Origin: Pseudomonas migulae NBRC 103157
GTDB lineage: Bacteria > Pseudomonadota > Gammaproteobacteria > Pseudomonadales > Pseudomonadaceae
Assembly (NCBI RefSeq): GCF_002091715.1
Contig: NZ_BDAG01000032.1
Span: 1-64,000 of the forward strand
DNA: 64,000 nucleotides
Reading direction: 5' to 3'
A program made the position numbers and the translations under genes. Positions within the stretch are counted from its first letter, which is position 1, and every line of letters starts with the position of its first letter. Below are positions 53,036 to 61,521 of this stretch, piece by piece. The notes beneath the pieces are model-generated. The model did not search any database and had not been told where the DNA came from. It saw nothing but the letters and a program-made list of their open reading frames with translations.

Positions 53036-53128
53036 TGTAGGAGTGAAGCGTGCTCGCGAAGGCGGCGGTACATTCAGCGTCAATGTTGACTGTCCTGACG
53101 CTTTCGCGAGCACGCTTTGCTCCTACAG
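53036..53128. repeat. REP doublet, diverged (GTGAAGCGTGCTCGCGA type)
   Basis: Arms CTGTAGGAGTGAAGCGTGCT and AGCACGCTTTGCTCCTACAG enclose about 45 bp, between the converging nitronate monooxygenase-like and LysR genes. Confidence 0.75.
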
Positions 53129-53152
53129 TGGTCGTTTGTCGATGCAGACATA

Positions 53153-54040
53153 TTACGCCGTGGCCGGCCGGGCGATCTGGTCTTGTGCCAGGCCGATGAA
53201 CGCGCTCATGGCCGAGGTGATCATCGTGTCGTTTCGGCGGATGAAGACGGTCGAGACGTTGGCGAATTCCGGCGGTAGCGCGTGGCAGCGAATGGCATGG
53301 CGCACACTGCAATTTTCGGCGATGGCCTTGGGCAGCAACGTCACGCCCATGCCGGCGGCAACGCACGACAGGATGCCGTCGAGGGTGCCCAGTTCCATGA
53401 TCTGGTTGGGAACCAACCCGACCTGATAAAACCAGTTTTCCAGGGTTGAGCGGTAGAAGCAGCCCGTGCGGAAGACCAGTACGGTTTGCTGGGGGATTTT
53501 CTCGATCAGTGCGGGCAGCGACGGGAACTGGTTACTGCTGACCAGCACCAGTTCTTCCTGGAAAACCTCTTCCTGGGTCAACGCCGAGTTCTGGTGGAAA
53601 CCGCCGACGAATGCGCCGTCGAGTCGATGCGCTTCAATCGCCTTGATCAGTTCGGAAGTGGTGCCGGTCAACAGCGACAGCTGAACCTCGGGGTATTTCT
53701 CGCGGTACTTCGTCAGCACTTGCGGCAAGCGGATGGCGGCGGTGGTTTCCATCGAGCCCAACCGCAGCAGGCCCGCCGGAATGCCGGTGTCCATCAGGGC
53801 GCTGCGACTCTCTTCCGTCAGTTGCAGGATGCGCCGTGCATACCCGAGGAAGGTCTGGCCCGCCGAGGTGAGCACCACCCCGGACTTTTTGCGGATGAAC
53901 AGTTCCCGGTTCAGTTCGGCTTCCAGTTCCTTCACCCGCATGGTGACGTTGGACTGCACCGTATTCACATTGACGGCGGCCGCTGTGAAGCTGCCAAGCT
54001 CGGCAACCGCGCAGAAAATCTTCAGTTGGCGCATTTCCAT
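53153..54040 (-). CDS. LysR-family regulator, second of two paralogues
   Basis: A 295-residue regulator with N-terminal HTH (SFTAAAVNVNTVQSNVTMRV) and effector domain. ATG 54040 has AGGTGG 8 bp before it. It is divergent from the MOSC gene; operator-like site B lies between them. The similarity to the LysR at 48249 and their shared operator suggest both read the same site, perhaps with different inducers. Confidence 0.9.
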   Translation of the reverse strand: MEMRQLKIFCAVAELGSFTAAAVNVNTVQSNVTMRVKELEAELNRELFIRKKSGVVLTSAGQTFLGYARRILQLTEESRSALMDTGIPAGLLRLGSMETTAAIRLPQVLTKYREKYPEVQLSLLTGTTSELIKAIEAHRLDGAFVGGFHQNSALTQEEVFQEELVLVSSNQFPSLPALIEKIPQQTVLVFRTGCFYRSTLENWFYQVGLVPNQIMELGTLDGILSCVAAGMGVTLLPKAIAENCSVRHAIRCHALPPEFANVSTVFIRRNDTMITSAMSAFIGLAQDQIARPATA

Positions 54041-54074
54041 GATCATTGCCACCTATCATAAAAAGTGATGAATA

Positions 54075-54096
54075 GCATCACGAGTCATCATTTTAC
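54075..54096. promoter_or_regulatory. LysR operator candidate, site B
   Basis: ATCACGAGTCATCATTTTAC matches the left 20 bases of site C with three mismatches. It is 35 bp from the LysR start and about 40 bp from the MOSC start. Confidence 0.5.
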
Positions 54097-54136
54097 GGGC
54101 TTTGTCGACGGTTAGTAAAGTCAACAAAACAGACGA

Positions 54137-54829
54137 ATGAGCGCGGCCCGGACGATGAACCTGACTTCAATAATTGACCATGTCTTTGCCGGCGGCATGG
54201 GCGTCCTGAAGCCCGAGGGGCAGCGTTCGGGCATCTTCAAACAACGACGCTCCGGCCCCGCTCGCGTGGAGCTCCAGGGGATTGTCGGTGATGAGCACGC
54301 CGATCGCCGGGTTCACGGCGGTCCGGAAAAAGCGGTACATCACTATGCGGCAGAAAACTATCAGCGCCTGGCGCAGGCCTTTGCGCAGTGCGCTCCTGAA
54401 CTGATCCCGGGCAGCCTCGGGGAAAACATTTCAGCGTTCGGGCTCTCTGAGCGAAACGTGCACATCGGCGACGTGTTCCGGGTGGGCAGTGCGGTGTTGC
54501 AAGTCTCTCAGCCACGCAGCCCGTGCTGGAAAATCAATCATCGTTTTGACGCCGAGCGCATGTCGATGCATGTCGCCAAAGAGCGCATCACCGGTTGGTA
54601 TTACCGGGTTCTTCAGCCGGGCTTTGTCGAGGCCGGGGACACGATTGAACTGCTGGAGCGGCAAACGCAGCGATTTTCCATCGATGAGTTCTGGCAGGTG
54701 CAGCTGTCGCACCGGCCGGTGATCGACGATGTACTCGCGCTGGCTGACACCGGTGGTTTGGCCGAGGACTGGAAGCGGCGGCTGTCGGAGCGGGCGAAGT
54801 GGCTGCAAAAAGCGCTGCAAAACAAATAG
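54137..54829 (+). CDS. MOSC domain protein, YiiM-like
   Basis: A 230-residue cytoplasmic protein. The MOSC domain (about 35-165) has DEHADRRVHGGPEKAVHHY, GSLGENISAFG and the Cys motif QPRSPCWKINHRF that binds a sulfur-carried molybdenum cofactor. A helical tail follows. YiiM-like enzymes reduce N-hydroxylated compounds. This is suggestive beside nitronate enzymes, which release oxidised nitrogen. ATG 54137 or 54155 may be the start. Confidence 0.85.
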   Translation: MSAARTMNLTSIIDHVFAGGMGVLKPEGQRSGIFKQRRSGPARVELQGIVGDEHADRRVHGGPEKAVHHYAAENYQRLAQAFAQCAPELIPGSLGENISAFGLSERNVHIGDVFRVGSAVLQVSQPRSPCWKINHRFDAERMSMHVAKERITGWYYRVLQPGFVEAGDTIELLERQTQRFSIDEFWQVQLSHRPVIDDVLALADTGGLAEDWKRRLSERAKWLQKALQNK

Positions 54830-54878
54830 CCGTACATGCACCCGGGTAACAGTTTATTCACCATTTGTGATCTACAGG

Positions 54879-54904
54879 ATCATTAATCATCATTTTACAT
54901 GATC
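54879..54904. promoter_or_regulatory. LysR operator candidate, site C
   Basis: TTAATCATCATTTTACATGA inside an inverted repeat GATCAT / ATGATC. One base differs from site A over 26. It is 105 bp before the semialdehyde dehydrogenase start, nearly the same distance as site A from its gene. Confidence 0.7.
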
Positions 54905-55008
54905 GTAAGGCTGGCCTACTTTGACCCTGAGGCGCGCCGACAGGACCGCCTGGCATTCCCGAACAACAAAAAGAGATGGCTCTTATCCACCACCAGGGGA
55001 CACCCGCC

Positions 55009-56526
55009 ATGAGCACCCAGCCAGCAGACATCGCACATTACATTCACGGCCGCGTGACACACGGTTCTTCAGGCCGTACGCAGAACGTCACCAACCCCGC
55101 CCTCGGTTCCGTCATCGGCAAAGTGGCGCTCGCCAATGCCGCTGAAGTCGACGCGGCGGTGAAGTCGGCAGCGCAAGCTTTTCCGGCCTGGTCGGCGCTG
55201 CCGCCATTGCGTCGGGCACGCATCATGTTCAAGTTCCTGGCGTTGCTCAACGAGCACCGCGACACCCTGGCGCGCATGATCACTGCCGAGCATGGCAAGG
55301 TCTTCACCGATGCCCAGGGTGAAGTGACGCGCGGCATCGAGGTCGTCGAGTTCGCCTGCGGCATCCCGCAATTGCTCAAGGGTGACTACACCGAGCAGGT
55401 TTCCACCAACATCGACAACTGGACCGTGCGCCAACCGCTGGGCGTGGTAGCCGGCATCACCCCGTTCAATTTTCCGGTGATGGTGCCGATGTGGATGTTC
55501 CCGGTGGCCATCGCCTGCGGCAACACCTTCGTGCTCAAGCCGAGCCCGATCGACCCGTCGCCCTCGTTGCTGATCGCCGAACTGTTCAAGGAAGCCGGGC
55601 TGCCCGATGGCGTGTTCAACGTCGTGCAGGGCGACAAAGAAGCGGTGGATGCGCTGATCGATCACCCGGACGTCAAGGCCGTGAGCTTTGTCGGATCGAC
55701 GCCGATCGCCAATTACATCTACGAAACGGGCGCCCGCCAAGGCAAGCGTGTACAGGCGCTCGGCGGCGCGAAGAATCACATGGTGGTGATGCCGGACGCC
55801 GACATCGACCAAGTGGTGGACGCGCTGATCGGCGCGGCATTCGGCTCCGCCGGCGAGCGTTGCATGGCGATCTCGGTGGCGGTTTTTGTCGGGGATGTCG
55901 CCGACAAGGTGATGCCAAAACTGGTGGAACGCACCCGTGCGCTCAAAGTCCTCGAAGGCATGAACCTGGCCGCAGAGATGGGCCCGATCGTGTCGCAAGT
56001 GGCTTTGCAGCGCATCACCGGGTACATCGAACAAGGCATCCAGGAAGGCGCAGAACTGCTGGTCGACGGTCGTGGTTTTGACGGTGCTCAGGCCGGCGCG
56101 AACTGTGCCGAAGGGTTCTGGCTCGGTGGCACGGTGTTCGACCATGTCACGCCCGAGATGAAAATCTACAAAGAGGAAATCTTCGGCCCGGTGCTGGCGT
56201 GCATGCGCGTCAAGGATTTTGCCGAAGCGGTCAATCTGGTCAACGCCCACGAGTTCGGCAACGGCACCGCCTGCTACACACGTGACGGCCACATCGCCCG
56301 TGAATTTGCCAGCCGCATTCAGGTGGGCATGGTTGGCATCAACGTGCCGATTCCGGTGCCGATGGCGTGGCACGGCTTCGGCGGCTGGAAGCGTTCGCTG
56401 TTCGGCGACACACACGCCTATGGCGAAGAGGGCGTGCGCTTCTACACCAAGCAGAAATCGATCATGCAGCGCTGGCCGAACAGCATCGCCAAGGGCGCTG
56501 AGTTCGCCATGCCGACGTCCAAGTAA
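55009..56526 (+). CDS. mmsA: CoA-acylating (methyl)malonate-semialdehyde dehydrogenase
   Basis: A 505-residue MmsA-type aldehyde dehydrogenase. PFNFPVMVPMWMFPVAIACG (about 155-175) and catalytic Cys in SAGERCMAISVAVFVG (about 286) are diagnostic, as are NVPIPVPMAWHGFGGWK and Arg residues that bind the carboxylate. It converts malonate or methylmalonate semialdehyde to acetyl- or propionyl-CoA. No valine genes are near, and a malonate-semialdehyde decarboxylase-like gene follows, so malonate semialdehyde is the likely substrate. ATG 55009 follows AGGGGA. Confidence 0.92.
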   Translation: MSTQPADIAHYIHGRVTHGSSGRTQNVTNPALGSVIGKVALANAAEVDAAVKSAAQAFPAWSALPPLRRARIMFKFLALLNEHRDTLARMITAEHGKVFTDAQGEVTRGIEVVEFACGIPQLLKGDYTEQVSTNIDNWTVRQPLGVVAGITPFNFPVMVPMWMFPVAIACGNTFVLKPSPIDPSPSLLIAELFKEAGLPDGVFNVVQGDKEAVDALIDHPDVKAVSFVGSTPIANYIYETGARQGKRVQALGGAKNHMVVMPDADIDQVVDALIGAAFGSAGERCMAISVAVFVGDVADKVMPKLVERTRALKVLEGMNLAAEMGPIVSQVALQRITGYIEQGIQEGAELLVDGRGFDGAQAGANCAEGFWLGGTVFDHVTPEMKIYKEEIFGPVLACMRVKDFAEAVNLVNAHEFGNGTACYTRDGHIAREFASRIQVGMVGINVPIPVPMAWHGFGGWKRSLFGDTHAYGEEGVRFYTKQKSIMQRWPNSIAKGAEFAMPTSK

Positions 56527-56601
56527 TACGGTTTTCTGCTCCACAGGTTTGGGGGTGGATGACGTGTTGGCACGGGCTGTCACGGCATCTTTTTTCCCAG
56601 G

Positions 56602-56630
56602 GGGAGCGAACTGCTCGCTCCCGGTTTTTT
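56602..56630 (+). terminator. Terminator after mmsA
   Basis: An 8-bp stem GGGAGCGA / TCGCTCCC with loop ACTGC and a GG-TTTTTT tail, 18 bp before the tautomerase gene start. Confidence 0.8.
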
Positions 56631-56647
56631 CGCACAGGTGAACCGCT

Positions 56648-57037
56648 ATGCCATTGCTCAAGTTCGACATCATCCAGGGGCGCAATGACGAGCAGCTCAA
56701 GACTCTTCTGGATGCGACCCATCAGGCGATGGTCGAGGCCTTTGAAGTGCCCGCCAGCGATCGCTACCAATGCGTCACTCAACATCGTCCCGGTGAGTTG
56801 GTGCTGCACGACACGGGATTGGGTTACACGCGTTCGGCCAATGTGCTGTTGCTGACGGTGATTTCTCGACCGCGTTCACAAGTGCAGAAGACAGCGTTCT
56901 ACCGTTTACTGGCTGAGAGGCTACGTGCCGATTGCGGCTTGTCACCCGATGACCTGATTGTTTCGCTGGTGGAAAACGCCGATTCGGACTGGTCCTTCGG
57001 ACGTGGACGGGCGCAGTTCCTGACCGGCGAACTGTAG
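56648..57037 (+). CDS. Malonate semialdehyde decarboxylase-like tautomerase
   Basis: A 129-residue tautomerase-superfamily protein. After removal of Met it starts with Pro1, and Asp37 (SDRYQ), Arg73 and Arg75 (SRPRS) are exactly where malonate semialdehyde decarboxylase has them. The sequence closely resembles that enzyme throughout (TQHRPGE, DTGLG, WSFGRGRAQFLTG). It would turn malonate semialdehyde into acetaldehyde and CO2. Placed 18 bp after the mmsA terminator, so it is expressed by read-through or an own promoter. Confidence 0.85.
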   Translation: MPLLKFDIIQGRNDEQLKTLLDATHQAMVEAFEVPASDRYQCVTQHRPGELVLHDTGLGYTRSANVLLLTVISRPRSQVQKTAFYRLLAERLRADCGLSPDDLIVSLVENADSDWSFGRGRAQFLTGEL

Positions 57038-57104
57038 CGCCGGGCAGCGCCGAGTGATCAGGCGCCATCGTTTTTACTCCCATTCATCACGTACAGGTGC
57101 TGTC

Positions 57105-58154
57105 ATGTCCAATCCACTGCTGTCCCTTTTGAACATTCAACGGCCGATCCTTCAATCCCCCATGGTGGGCGTTTCCACGCCCAGGCTCGCGGCAGCCGTG
57201 TCGAGTGCCGGTGGCCTGGGGTCCATCGGCATTGGGGCGAGCAACGTCGAGCAGGCGCGGGCCATGATTCGAGAGACGGCGGCGCTGACGGACAAACCCT
57301 TCAATGTGAACCTGTTCTGCCACGCACCAGCCATCCATGACAGCGCCCGAGAGACGCAGTGGCTGAATGTTCTGGCGCCGTTTTTTGCCGAATTCGACGC
57401 GGTTGCGCCTGCCGCGCTGCGGGAGATCTACACCTCGTTCGTCGAAGACTTGGACATGCTGCAGATGCTGCTGGAAGAAAAACCGGCAGTGGTCAGCTTC
57501 CATTTTGGATTGCCCCCACAATCGGCAATCGATGCGCTCAAGGACGCCGGCATCATCCTCTTGTGCTCTGTGACGAACCTGGCCGAAGCGCAGCTGGCGG
57601 AGCACGCCGGCGTGCATGCACTGGTGGCTCAAGGTTATGAAGCCGGCGGGCACCGCGGGGTATTCGACCCACAGCAGGACACCGAAATGGGCACGTTTGC
57701 GCTGGTGCGTGTGTTGACCAGCGCTTGCCGCCTGCCGGTGATTGCAGCAGGCGGGATCATGGACGGCACAGGCATCAAGGCGGTCATGCAACTGGGCGCG
57801 AGTGCCGCGCAGTTGGGCACGGCATTTATTCTCTGCCCTGAATCCTCGGCCAACAGCGCCTACCGTGAGGCCTTGAAGGGGCCGCGCGCGCATCAGACCA
57901 AAGTCACCAGCGTGATTTCCGGCCGTCCTGCCCGCGGCATGGTCAATCGCAACTTCACCCTCCTTGCGACGGCTGCCACGGCACTGCCCGATTATCCGCT
58001 GACTTATGACGCCAACAAGGCACTCAACGCCGCTGCGACCGTGCAGGCAGACACCGATTTTGCCGTGCAATGGGCCGGGCAGGGCGCACCGCTGGCGCGT
58101 GAACTGCCGGCCGCGGCGCTGGTGAATCTGCTGGTGGCGGAAATGAAAGCCTGA
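57105..58154 (+). CDS. Class I nitronate monooxygenase
   Basis: A 349-residue FMN TIM-barrel enzyme with the class I pattern: LQSPMVGVSTPRLAAAVSSA (N-terminal motif), ALVAQGYEAGGHRGVFDP with catalytic His183, PVIAAGGIMDG and SAAQLGTAFILCPESS. Known members oxidise propionate-3-nitronate, the toxic form of 3-nitropropionate, to malonate semialdehyde plus nitrite and nitrate. This explains its place next to the decarboxylase-like and MmsA-type genes. ATG 57105 is set from homology. Confidence 0.88.
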   Translation: MSNPLLSLLNIQRPILQSPMVGVSTPRLAAAVSSAGGLGSIGIGASNVEQARAMIRETAALTDKPFNVNLFCHAPAIHDSARETQWLNVLAPFFAEFDAVAPAALREIYTSFVEDLDMLQMLLEEKPAVVSFHFGLPPQSAIDALKDAGIILLCSVTNLAEAQLAEHAGVHALVAQGYEAGGHRGVFDPQQDTEMGTFALVRVLTSACRLPVIAAGGIMDGTGIKAVMQLGASAAQLGTAFILCPESSANSAYREALKGPRAHQTKVTSVISGRPARGMVNRNFTLLATAATALPDYPLTYDANKALNAAATVQADTDFAVQWAGQGAPLARELPAAALVNLLVAEMKA

Positions 58155-58268
58155 CTTGAGACACTTCGTCCTTGATCGATCCAAAGGATCGGCCCGATCA
58201 CCGAGTGAGTAGCCCCAAGCAATGTGCCACAATTGCATTCGTCGCAGCATTACGATCAGGCGGATGAA

Positions 58269-59396
58269 ATGGATGGCCTTGGATTGCGGTACGAAACGGA
58301 AGAGTTAATCGTAAGTCAGGTGCACACGGACCGATTGCACCAGCTGTTCCGCCAGTCGGTCTCGGCGGTTTTCGGAAGTTTTCTCGCGGTGTTGATGCTG
58401 TGCTGGCTGTGCTGGGAACGTTTTGACCACACGGTCGTTGCGTGGTGGATAGCCGTGCTGGCAGCGTCGTCGATGTTGCGGATTTTGATGTTCATCGCCT
58501 ACTTCCGCAGCCCCACCAGTGAACGCACCCCTGAGCGCTGGGAGCGCACGTATTGGGTCACGCTCGTATTGTCCGCCGGTATCTGGGGTGCAGGTGCACT
58601 CGCGGTGATTCCGGGCGATGACCTGTTGGCCCAGGCGCTGGTCATGCTGTTTTGCGTCGGGATGTCGGTCAGTGCAGTGTCCTGTTACTCGGCCTATCGC
58701 TACATGACGATCGTGTCCATTTCCCTGGTGTTGTTTCCTTGTACGATCTGGCTGTTGTTTCAAGCCTCATCCCTGCAGGTCGGCATGGGGGTGGCGGTTC
58801 TGGTGTTCGCCTCCTTTGTGTTCAGTGCGACGCGCAACCTGTCCGATGCGTTGGAAACCGCTTTTCGCCTGACCCGTGAAATGGAGCAGGCGCACAGTGT
58901 TTCCACGCGTGCCGCCCAGACCGATGAACTCACGGGCCTGATGAACCGCCGGGCTTTTTTCGAGCACGCGCAGCATCTATATAGCCACTGCAAGAACAAC
59001 CAGTTGCCGCTGTGTGCCGTGATGCTGGACATGGATCACTTCAAACACATCAATGACACCTACGGGCATCAGGTCGGGGATCAGGTGCTGCGGCAAATGG
59101 GCGTGGTCATCAGCCGCTCGTTTCGCGAAACCGACGTTTACGGACGGTTGGGCGGGGAGGAGTTCGCTGTCCTGCTGCCGGACACCTCGATCGAGGTCGC
59201 GCAGCACATTGCCGAGGAACTCATCCAGTCGATCGCCGGCCTGATGACCGGGCCGGTCCATCGCATCTCGGCCAGCGTCGGTGTTGCGTCAATGAATGCC
59301 GAAGATAACGATCTGCACAGTTTGATGAACAATGCGGACAAGGCGCTGTATCGAGCCAAGGCGCGCGGGCGCAATCAGGTCGCCGTGTCTGAATAG
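58269..59396 (+). CDS. Membrane diguanylate cyclase (GGDEF)
   Basis: A 375-residue inner-membrane enzyme that makes cyclic di-GMP. Six TM helices (about 35-215) are followed by a GGDEF domain with active-site GGEEF (in GRLGGEEFAVLLPD) and an intact RxxD inhibitory site (RETD) five residues before it. ATG 58269 has AGGCGG 5 bp upstream; GTG 58224 is an alternative start. The signal read by the membrane part is unknown. Confidence 0.9.
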   Translation: MDGLGLRYETEELIVSQVHTDRLHQLFRQSVSAVFGSFLAVLMLCWLCWERFDHTVVAWWIAVLAASSMLRILMFIAYFRSPTSERTPERWERTYWVTLVLSAGIWGAGALAVIPGDDLLAQALVMLFCVGMSVSAVSCYSAYRYMTIVSISLVLFPCTIWLLFQASSLQVGMGVAVLVFASFVFSATRNLSDALETAFRLTREMEQAHSVSTRAAQTDELTGLMNRRAFFEHAQHLYSHCKNNQLPLCAVMLDMDHFKHINDTYGHQVGDQVLRQMGVVISRSFRETDVYGRLGGEEFAVLLPDTSIEVAQHIAEELIQSIAGLMTGPVHRISASVGVASMNAEDNDLHSLMNNADKALYRAKARGRNQVAVSE

Positions 59397-59408
59397 GCCG
59401 GCAGGCGG

Positions 59409-60413
59409 TCAGGCGTCTTCCCGGTAGCGTCCAGGCGTCATGCCGAACCAGCGGATGCAGGCTTTGTGAAAGCTGCTCTGATCGCGGAAACCCAGCAGCG
59501 CGCCGATGTACTTCACACTTCGCGCCGAGTTGCGCAAGAAGTTATGCGCGAGCATCAATCGCGCTTCATCCTGCAGTGCCGAGAAGTGCATGCCTTCATT
59601 GCTCAAGCGCCGTTGCAGGCTGCGTGCACTCACGCCGGCCGCCTGGGCGATCCGGTTGAGGTCGCTGGGCACGCCTTGGGCCAGCCGCTCGGAAAGCACC
59701 CGTCGAACACGCTCGGTCATTGAGCCGTTGAGCAGCAGGTTCAAGCGTGTGCGAGCGTATTCGACATGCAGGACATCCAGTGCCGGATCGGCCGTTGGCA
59801 GTGCAATCGAACAGTCGTCGAGGCTGAACGTCAGGCTGTTGTAAGACGCGCCGAATGACAGGTTGCTGCCGAGCAAGTGCTCCAGCCGGGTGGTGTCCGC
59901 TGGTTTGGGGTACGTAAAGGTCGCTGCCACGGGATGCGGCTTGCGCTGGGGCAACAGCCAGTGGACCAGTCCCACGATTTGCGCGGCGCCCGCATCGATG
60001 AAGGGGCGGGGTGTCAGGGACGGCTGGGCGCTGATGTCGAAACCGATCAGTTTCAGTGCCGTCGCTTCCTGGTCCAGGCACATGTAAAAGCCATTGCAGA
60101 TCAGCGATTGATAATCCACCAGGCGTTGTAGCGCGGCGCCCAGCGTGGCGCAGGACATCACGGCGTAACCGAGTACTTCCAGATTCGCCGGGTGAGCGCG
60201 GGCATAGGCCAGCAGGCCGATATCCGGGTTGCCGGTACGCCTGGCCGCTTCAGCCATCACCTTATAGACCAGCTCCAGCCTGACGCCGTTGGGGTTTGCC
60301 CAGACCTCCTCGTGGCTGCTGTCGAACGCTTTGAGCAAGGTTTCTACGTTGGCGCCGGCGTCGGTCAAGACGTCGGCGAGCACCCGAAAACCGGTGCTGG
60401 TCATTCTGTGCAT
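59409..60413 (-). CDS. AraC-family regulator with arabinose-binding-like N domain
   Basis: A 334-residue regulator. The N-terminal ligand domain (about 20-205, Arabinose_bd type: GNPDIGLLAYARAHPANLEVLGYAV is a typical stretch, given by two parts in the protein) precedes two HTH motifs (about 245-330: LNRIAQAAGVSARSLQRRLS and IGALLGFRDQSSFHKACIRW). Start ATG 60413 follows GGGAAG. It converges with the diguanylate cyclase gene. Target genes are not evident. Confidence 0.88.
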   Translation of the reverse strand: MHRMTSTGFRVLADVLTDAGANVETLLKAFDSSHEEVWANPNGVRLELVYKVMAEAARRTGNPDIGLLAYARAHPANLEVLGYAVMSCATLGAALQRLVDYQSLICNGFYMCLDQEATALKLIGFDISAQPSLTPRPFIDAGAAQIVGLVHWLLPQRKPHPVAATFTYPKPADTTRLEHLLGSNLSFGASYNSLTFSLDDCSIALPTADPALDVLHVEYARTRLNLLLNGSMTERVRRVLSERLAQGVPSDLNRIAQAAGVSARSLQRRLSNEGMHFSALQDEARLMLAHNFLRNSARSVKYIGALLGFRDQSSFHKACIRWFGMTPGRYREDA

Positions 60414-60662
60414 GATTCTTCCCGGCGTAATGGCTAATTGATGTCGCGCAAGCCGGCGCATGATCGCAATAAACAAATGGTCACAGTCGATTAACACAAC
60501 CGACACGTTTCCAAGGACAAGCGAAAGGTATCCGGGAACACTTCCTGACCGGTCGGGGAGCGTCGATTATGGCCGGCAGTCAACGCTGCAGTTGCAGGAG
60601 CGCCCGCTTGGCGTAGCCATACTCACCCGGCGGCAGGACGCCGCTTTGTCTACGGATGTGAC

Positions 60663-61412
60663 ATGCACAGAGTCAAAAATTTTTACAATGAACTGGCGCA
60701 GGGCAAGTTGGTGTTGGCGTTTCAGCCGGTCGTCTGGTTGCCCGACAGCCGCCGGGTGCTGTACCAGGAAGGGCTGTTGCGGCATATCGATGCACGGGGA
60801 GAAGGGGTCTATCCCTTCGCCATGCTGGAACAACATCAATTGATGCGTGAGCTGGACCGCAGCGTGGTGAACTGCGTGATTGAACGCTTGCTGCAAAACG
60901 AACACCTGCGGCTGGGCTGCAACATCTCCGCGCAAAGCGCTATCGTCGACCACTACTGGCAACCGATCCTCATGCAATTGCGCGACGCCCCTTCGGTGGC
61001 CGCGCGACTGGTGCTGGAGGTGACCGAAAGCGCCACCCCGCCAAGCACCTCGGCGGCGATCGAATTCGTGTTGTGCCTGCGCGAACTGGGGTGCCGGGTG
61101 GCCATCGATGATTTTGGCGCGGGACTGGGCACGCTGGAATTCATCCGCCAGACCCGGCCGGACATCGTCAAGATCGATCAAGGCTACCTCCAGCGCGCAC
61201 GCCTGGAGACCAACAACGCCCAGACCCTCGGTCATCTCGTGCAGCTGTGCAAAACGCTGGCGCCGTGCGTGATCGTCGAGGGGATTGAATCCGAAGCCGA
61301 TCGTGCCCTCGCCACGGCTTGCGGTAGTGAGTGGGGGCAGGGTTACCTGTTTGGCCGTCCGCAGATCGATGCACTGGGGACGCTGTGCCAGCTGCAACCC
61401 GGGTCGTCATAA
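60663..61412 (+). CDS. EAL domain protein, stand-alone
   Basis: A 249-residue cytoplasmic EAL protein with no sensor domain. The EAL motif is EGL (YQEGLLR), but the other catalytic residues remain: Asn in CNISA, Glu in LEVTES, IDDFGAG, VKIDQG, VEGIES and the end QGYLFGRP. It may hydrolyse cyclic di-GMP or just bind it. It lies near the diguanylate cyclase but on its own transcription unit. Confidence 0.88.
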   Translation: MHRVKNFYNELAQGKLVLAFQPVVWLPDSRRVLYQEGLLRHIDARGEGVYPFAMLEQHQLMRELDRSVVNCVIERLLQNEHLRLGCNISAQSAIVDHYWQPILMQLRDAPSVAARLVLEVTESATPPSTSAAIEFVLCLRELGCRVAIDDFGAGLGTLEFIRQTRPDIVKIDQGYLQRARLETNNAQTLGHLVQLCKTLAPCVIVEGIESEADRALATACGSEWGQGYLFGRPQIDALGTLCQLQPGSS

Positions 61413-61521
61413 CGCAGCACGATGCAACGAATGCCACGTCATGGCCTCATATGAAAACGAGCAGTGCCTTTGGTGCAGAAGGGCGGATGCCATTTTTTCA
61501 TGACGAGAGGTGATTGTTTCC

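Noticed and set aside
55069..56700. 543-codon open frame on the minus strand
   Set aside because: It lies antisense to mmsA, has His/Arg/Gln-rich shadow composition and no domain.
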